Of a stretch of DNA of 64,000 nt, positions 59,281 to 64,000 are shown piece after piece. The stretch is taken from positions 10,979,001-11,043,000 of the forward strand of contig OY987265.1 in the NCBI GenBank assembly GCA_963920665.1, written 5' to 3'. The notes below the pieces were generated by a model that worked only from the letters and a program-made list of their open reading frames with translations, was not told the DNA's origin and made no database searches. Numbering within the stretch: the first letter of the stretch is position 1; each line of letters begins with the position of its first letter. Made by a program: the position numbers and the translations under genes. Source of the stretch: Straminergon stramineum (taxonomy: Eukaryota; Streptophyta; Bryopsida; Hypnales; Calliergonaceae).

Positions 59281-60507
59281 AGAAAAAATATTTTGGCATT
59301 TTCTAGGCTTCATTTCAAATTATGACATTTATTTGGACATTGTCTCTACATTTTTCTATATTTCATTGAACATCTCCATCAACTAATCAATATCTTGAAA
59401 CACAACCCTTCAAATAATCTAAGTTGGGTATCATTTCACTAGTTCAATTATCTATCTTCAAGCAACCCTACCAAGTTCTAGAACTCCATCCCAAAGAGAG
59501 GCTTCCGCACCTTTTGTGCTAGTCATAGTTCTCCTTGAAAACATTGGTTGTTGCAATCAATCCAACAAATTCACATGGTTGTTCTACAAATCAACTTCTA
59601 AAGCTTTCTTCCTTTGAATAACATGCAACTTTGGTAATTTCGCCTCTAAAATGCATTGTAGTCATGTCACATAGGGCCAATGTCCATTAAATAGAAGAGC
59701 ATGAAGATACAAACATAGAATCAACTAGGCATTTTGTCATGTGTGTGCAACTTTGGCACATTCAAAAAACATGCATAGAATTGATTGCATCTTTCTTATA
59801 TTACAACAATGAAACTAATATCAATTTGGGTTATCACAATCACACAATGGTGGTGGAGGTGGAAAAAGATTCGACATCATGTCTATCCCATCAATAGGTT
59901 GTCAATGGAGATGTGGTGGATGCAACGGAAGTTGATGTTGAGGAATCCATCTCTGCCTACTTGATGAAGCTAGATGCCCCTAGGGATTGTGGCATTTTTA
60001 ATTCTTATACTGTTGTGACGGATGTGTGGCTAGGAATTTGATGATGTCCATACTTGTTGATCAAAAGTGGTCTATATTGGGATCAATGACAACTATGGGT
60101 TGATCTTCTCTAATAGAACTCTTCACTGTTGTTGACAATGTTTAATTGTTTTAAATCAACTATAGGTAGTGGATGTAGAGTCCTCTTCTAGGTCAGGGTC
60201 TGATGTTACAAGTATTGTACTATCATCAATGTTGGACTAGGGTAAATCCTTCTTCATCAATTGCTTGCCTATTGGCATGCCAAACACTCACTTTCTATTG
60301 TATTTGGCCTTGTATGCATATTGTTAATGTGTGTCTTGGTGCCCTGTATATTATTAGCCCATTTTTTTGGCATGATGGTTCCTAACAACTGCAATGGGAT
60401 GGCTTGTGATTGATGAGGGTATTATTCTAGGTCATGGTTAAATTGGAGACACCTTGAGTTGATGAAGATCATATTTGAGGATGATATTTGTGGTTCCACC
60501 ATGTACA
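59281..60507. other. Intergenic stretch, no gene recognised
   Basis: Slightly less AT-rich than its left neighbour, with short open frames and no motif I recognise. It may be retroelement-derived, continuing the fragment at 60508-60925. Confidence 0.4.
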
Positions 60508-60925
60508 CTAGGAATCTATAGTGTCGAGAGCCACCCTTCTTCCACATCCAAAACCACACAAAATCAAGGATCTTGGCTTGGTTGTAAATTTTTCTCTAAG
60601 ATAGGCCCAACAAATGAAGCAAGTAATGTAGCATTCCTTGCATACTCTAATGGAAGACCTTTTCATGTAAGCTACATAGACAAAAACAAACCTATTGGAT
60701 TGAATGGATTGAAATTGGGAAGACAACCTTGGAAGACCGTTGTATCCATGGAAAATTGGTTAATGGTAAACTTGAATAAGTGTTGTATTGTAGCTAGGCA
60801 ATCTAATTTAAAGTATATGAAACCACAACCATCTTTTGTTACCACAATTTTGCCTAGAAGGAGCATTTTTACGAATTGTTCTAACCATTTAGTATCTAAG
60901 GCTATTGAATTAGGACCCTCCATAA
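60508..60925 (-). pseudogene. DUF4283-like retroelement ORF1 trace
   Basis: Minus-strand reading gives ALDTKWLEQFVKMLLLGKIV, then PNFNPFNPIGLFLSM, a stop, KGLPLEYARNATLLASFVGP and ILEKN. The order (LxGK, PxFNPxxP, then GLPLEY and a VGPxLE tail) resembles the DUF4283 region found in plant LINE-type ORF1 proteins. Two stops interrupt it. A 159-residue forward frame over the same bases is best seen as a shadow. Identification is by motif order only. Confidence 0.4.
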
Positions 60926-60954
60926 AAACTAGCTACTGTGACATAGCCCATTAG

Positions 60955-62450
60955 ATGAACCACCTCATGTTCTAATATATCCATATTAAAAGTTCTTGGG
61001 AGAATAATACATTTCTCTTTAATAAGCAACCCATGATGATTGCCTAATGTACCTGGGGGAGGATCTTGCTAGGTGTGTTTTTAAACATGTATTGCGATGG
61101 GCATTATTGCATTAATGCTAGTCCATTGTCCAAAATATTCTTGTAGCAACAAGATAATTGCATTGAAATTTGTACTATCTTGTTGAAGAATCCTAAACTT
61201 CTATAATTGTACAACATCTTGTGAGCCAAAATTTGTGATTCCATTCAAGAAGAATAGAATCTGCAAAAGTACTAATATCTCATGGTAGAATAGTTCGATA
61301 TTTGCAAATTAGCTATTAATTGCACTATGTTGATGAATGCTACCAATGACAAGTATGAGTAAGCAAACTCCATTGTAAAGCTCAAAGGTAGAGGTGCACG
61401 GGCACCTCGCAACCTTGACACGTTCCTTGTGCCTTCTTCTCCTCACTTGAAATTGTAAAGTTTCACCACTCTCCACCAATTTTTTCCTATACCCTTCTAC
61501 CTAAATTAGTTTAACCTTTTAATGTCGATTTCTAAATATTAGTAGCATTCAATTCTTTAAAAGCCATTTTTCATCCAACTACATGCTTTCAAAAAGGTAT
61601 AAATAGATGTTATAAATGGATATTGTAGAATGTACAAGGATATCATCATTTAATTATTAAATGTTGATTGTTTCATTTAGACGTGCATTATATTTTAAAT
61701 ATAGTAATGAAAATATTAACAAAAAAGGGGCAAAGTTTTTTCTATATTACAAAATTCATGATATATAGAAATTTTTCATATGTCAAAAAAAAAGAATAAG
61801 AAATTTAGTATTGGACTTATGCCATGTTGCTATCTTCATAAATTTAGTCCACCATACAAGCAACCCCTTTTTTTTTGGCACATGGGTTCAAATTGCACCA
61901 TTTCCAAATTCACGTCTACTTTTTGCTATATAAAAATAATCTTTTTCTGCCCAATTTTTTCAATCTCTATTAAAAATGTGAGTGAAGTCGCCAAATTTGA
62001 ATGAAGAAGTGCATGAATGTGGTTGAAAATTGCTTTTTGGTCCAAAAGATGGATGGATGTAGAATTACAATGCTTCACTAAATTTTAAGTGATCACTATC
62101 TTAGCGCTTTCTCAAAAAGTAAGATAAAGGCTTCAAAATGTGGGCAAAAGTTGTTAATGTATCCAAAATATTGCCCAAAACCCCCTAATTTGAACACAAA
62201 GATAATTTCTCAAATTCAATTATAACATCTCTTCTTTTACTATAACTTTAGAAAAAAGATGAGGAAGTTGTTAAATACATCAAGAATTTATCCATAACCA
62301 CTATGTTACTAAAGAACCTTGCAAAATTTGTGTTTGTAAACTCAAGGACTTCACAAAATTGTAGCACATAGGAAGTTTGTTCACTTAGGTCTATGAGTGA
62401 TGGAAGAGAAGGGGTGGGAATGATAAGCTGATGGCAAGACGCTAAACCCA
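60955..62450. other. AT-rich intergenic stretch, no gene seen
   Basis: No coding sequence, RNA gene or bounded repeat could be supported on either strand. Confidence 0.45.
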
Positions 62451-62605
62451 AACCACAAAGTGAGCCATACAAGGTGAATTTTCTGTTCTTCAAAATAATT
62501 TTTAAAAAAAGGCCCCATATTTTGGGGCATAAACCACAAAGTGGGCTATGCAAGGTGAGTTTTGTGCTTTGTAGGATAATTGTAAAAAGAAAGCCCCCCA
62601 TTTGG
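62451..62605 (+). repeat. Two-unit tandem repeat of about 81 bases
   Basis: AACCACAAAGTGAGCCATAC at 62451 recurs as AACCACAAAGTGGGCTATGC at 62532. The following GGTGAATTTTCTGTTCTTC and GGTGAGTTTTGTGCTTTG also align. Confidence 0.75.
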
Positions 62606-62615
62606 GAGCTATTGT

Positions 62616-62917
62616 CCCGAAGGGAAAACGCTGAAATTTTTTATTTACCACACATGATAAAATTCAAAATTCAAAATTCATATTTGCAATCAAAGACCCC
62701 AAATTAGCTAGCTAGGAGAGGTGTAAAGGATAAATTAATTAGGCACAAAATAGGGGGTCCATTTCTTTACATGCATCCCTGGAAGTGACTTAGAGAGATG
62801 AGCAAGGGGGCCAGTTCACCCCCATCCATTTAGGGACCTCTGATTGTAAATATGAATTCAAAATTTGCAAATTTTATCATGTGTGGCAAATAAAAATTTC
62901 AGTGTTTTTTCAAGGGG
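62616..62917. mobile_element. MITE-like element with long inverted ends
   Basis: Left arm about 62616-62700 (ACCACACATGATAAAATTC core) and right arm about 62829-62917 (TTTTATCATGTGTGGCAAAT core) are inverted copies with modest divergence. The roughly 130 bases between are not repeated. The target duplication was not resolved. Confidence 0.6.
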
Positions 62918-63696
62918 TAAATTCACCCTGAATGGCCCACTTCATAGAACGGGGTTGACATTCTACGTAAGAACATCCGCATAGTAGGGCGCCAAGCGGG
63001 CCATACACGGATAGTGGGCGTGCCTGGGCTGATTCTCTTCCCCACAACAAATGCGCTAAGTAGGAAAACATCGCAAGCCATGTTGAAATTAGCAGATGAC
63101 ACTTGCAAATGGTGTGGCTTCAACGTGCCGCACTAAGCAGTTCACTGCTATTTTTGGTCCGGAGTTTAAGGTACATTCTCTTAGTTGGTCGTCGGAAGAA
63201 CTGAAAATAGTATAAACTACAGTTGCATTTACTTTGCTTCAGCTCAATGCGCACTTGGCGATCCTTCTTGGTGTGTCTGCCATGGGGCAGGGGGGAGCAG
63301 CGAGGCCGCAGACTTCACAACCGCACGCCACACCTCTTGGCACCCGTCTGGTGTGCCTAGCATGGGGATGCTCTAAGGATGTAAGAAATTCAACTACCAA
63401 AAGTTACACATTCTTCTTCGGATCCTAAATCACGAAAAACAATTCCAGAGATGAGCCCTGCAACAGTAACATGACCAGATTGAACCAAAATATGCCCACG
63501 AGTGTCCGACGCTATTGATTGCTGTCTCACTTGTAAACTTGGGGGTAAAACAGGCTTACGTGGAAACATAGCATAAAATTAGGCCAGAATATTCGGTAAG
63601 GCAAGTACACGAAGTGTGACCAGGCCAGGAGGAATAATAACAGATTCGTAAATTGAGAGACTTAGTCAGTGGACAACCATCAGTTGTAAGCAATAC
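62918..63696. other. GC-richer stretch at the right end, no gene assigned
   Basis: Base composition rises compared with the preceding 10 kb and no repeat relatives are found in the window, as near a gene. Open frames on both strands (for example around 62923-63123 and 63185-63428) lack motifs. Confidence 0.35.
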
Positions 63697-63915
63697 TCAG
63701 TTGTAGTCATTGGCACCAGCTTGGCGAAGGTTACGGACAAGGATGTCTATTCATACAAATAATGTAATATGGGTTAAAACCCATCCGAATTCAGCGGACT
63801 AATTCCGCACACCTTTCATGAGTGTTGAATTTCGGAAAACAGTAGAATCATGTGTACACGTGTTTAGCATACCTCATCAGTCACCGCCCTAGAAACTCTC
63901 CCAGAAAATAGTTTC
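63697..63915 (-). other. Possible 3'-terminal exons of a minus-strand gene
   Basis: Minus-strand signals: acceptor CCCTCAG before 63915, donor GTATGC after 63873, acceptor GAATAG before 63746, stop at 63697-63699 in one frame. The first piece has one open frame (KLFSGRVSRAVTDE). The second reads ILVRNLRQAGANDYN then stop in one frame, but direct joining of the two uses another frame that stays open to a later stop. The phase conflict means at least one border is wrong or this is chance. Confidence 0.2.
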
Positions 63916-64000
63916 CTGAGGGAACAGTAATACTCAAAAGGATAACTAAAATATCCTTGCACGAGGTCTGAGGGAAACAATATTTGTACTGGTTTGTGCA

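Noticed and set aside
60475..60954. 159-codon open frame on the plus strand
   Set aside because: The minus strand over the same bases has a motif order resembling DUF4283. The forward frame looks like its shadow and has no recognisable domain.
1..64000. tRNA, rRNA or CRISPR features
   Set aside because: No cloverleaf-like or ribosomal sequence was recognised by eye and no regularly spaced identical repeats with unique spacers are present. A tRNAscan run would be needed to exclude a diverged tRNA.

Overview
The window is plant nuclear DNA. It is AT-rich, full of degraded transposon sequence, and carries a nine-exon gene for a cuticular-wax alkane-forming enzyme of the CER1/CER3 (ECERIFERUM/WAX2) family. 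Only that gene, present twice, can be read confidently as protein-coding. The repeat-dense layout and a wax enzyme whose N-terminal half looks CER1-like and C-terminal half CER3-like suggest a gymnosperm or another lineage outside the flowering plants. That placement is inference.

Layout. Positions 1-14306 and 33892-51213 are two direct copies (A and B) of one segment. Copy A is cut by the left window edge. Each copy holds, in order: a CACTA-type non-autonomous element, a dead PIF/Harbinger transposon, a palindromic repeat or its remains, a GC-rich promoter and leader, and the wax gene (A: 6488-13964; B: 42815-50333). Copy B is about 3 kb longer because four elements entered it after the duplication: a 1.2-kb CACTA-like element, a 1.05-kb fold-back, a TTAA-flanked MITE in intron 2, and a hAT-like MITE just after the stop codon. 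Subtracting these brings B back to about 14.3 kb.

Between the copies (14307-33891) lie MITEs, dispersed AT-rich repeats, a Ty1/copia-like trace near 18.4 kb, an RNA-hairpin-like inverted repeat at 23.63-23.76 kb and a broken germin-like (cupin) gene at 24.42-25.06 kb. Right of copy B (51214-64000) are a GC-richer island near 52.3-52.9 kb, a third CACTA-type copy, a CACTA-type hairpin MITE, a DUF4283-like retroelement trace near 60.7 kb, inverted repeats near 62.7 kb, and a GC-richer right end that may hold the edge of another gene on the minus strand.

The wax genes. Copy A splices cleanly into a 624-residue protein with all three histidine boxes. Copy B has the same exons but lost two bases at the start of exon 2. 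The normal splice gives a stop after about 39 codons. An alternative acceptor 26 bases upstream exactly restores the frame, giving a predicted 632-residue protein with a small insertion. Copies A and B also differ in a promoter repeat: six TGACG motifs in A and two in B. I see no CRISPR array, operon or defence system. The most interesting signals are the frameshift and splice-shift pair, the mosaic protein, and the record of transposon insertions with matching empty sites.
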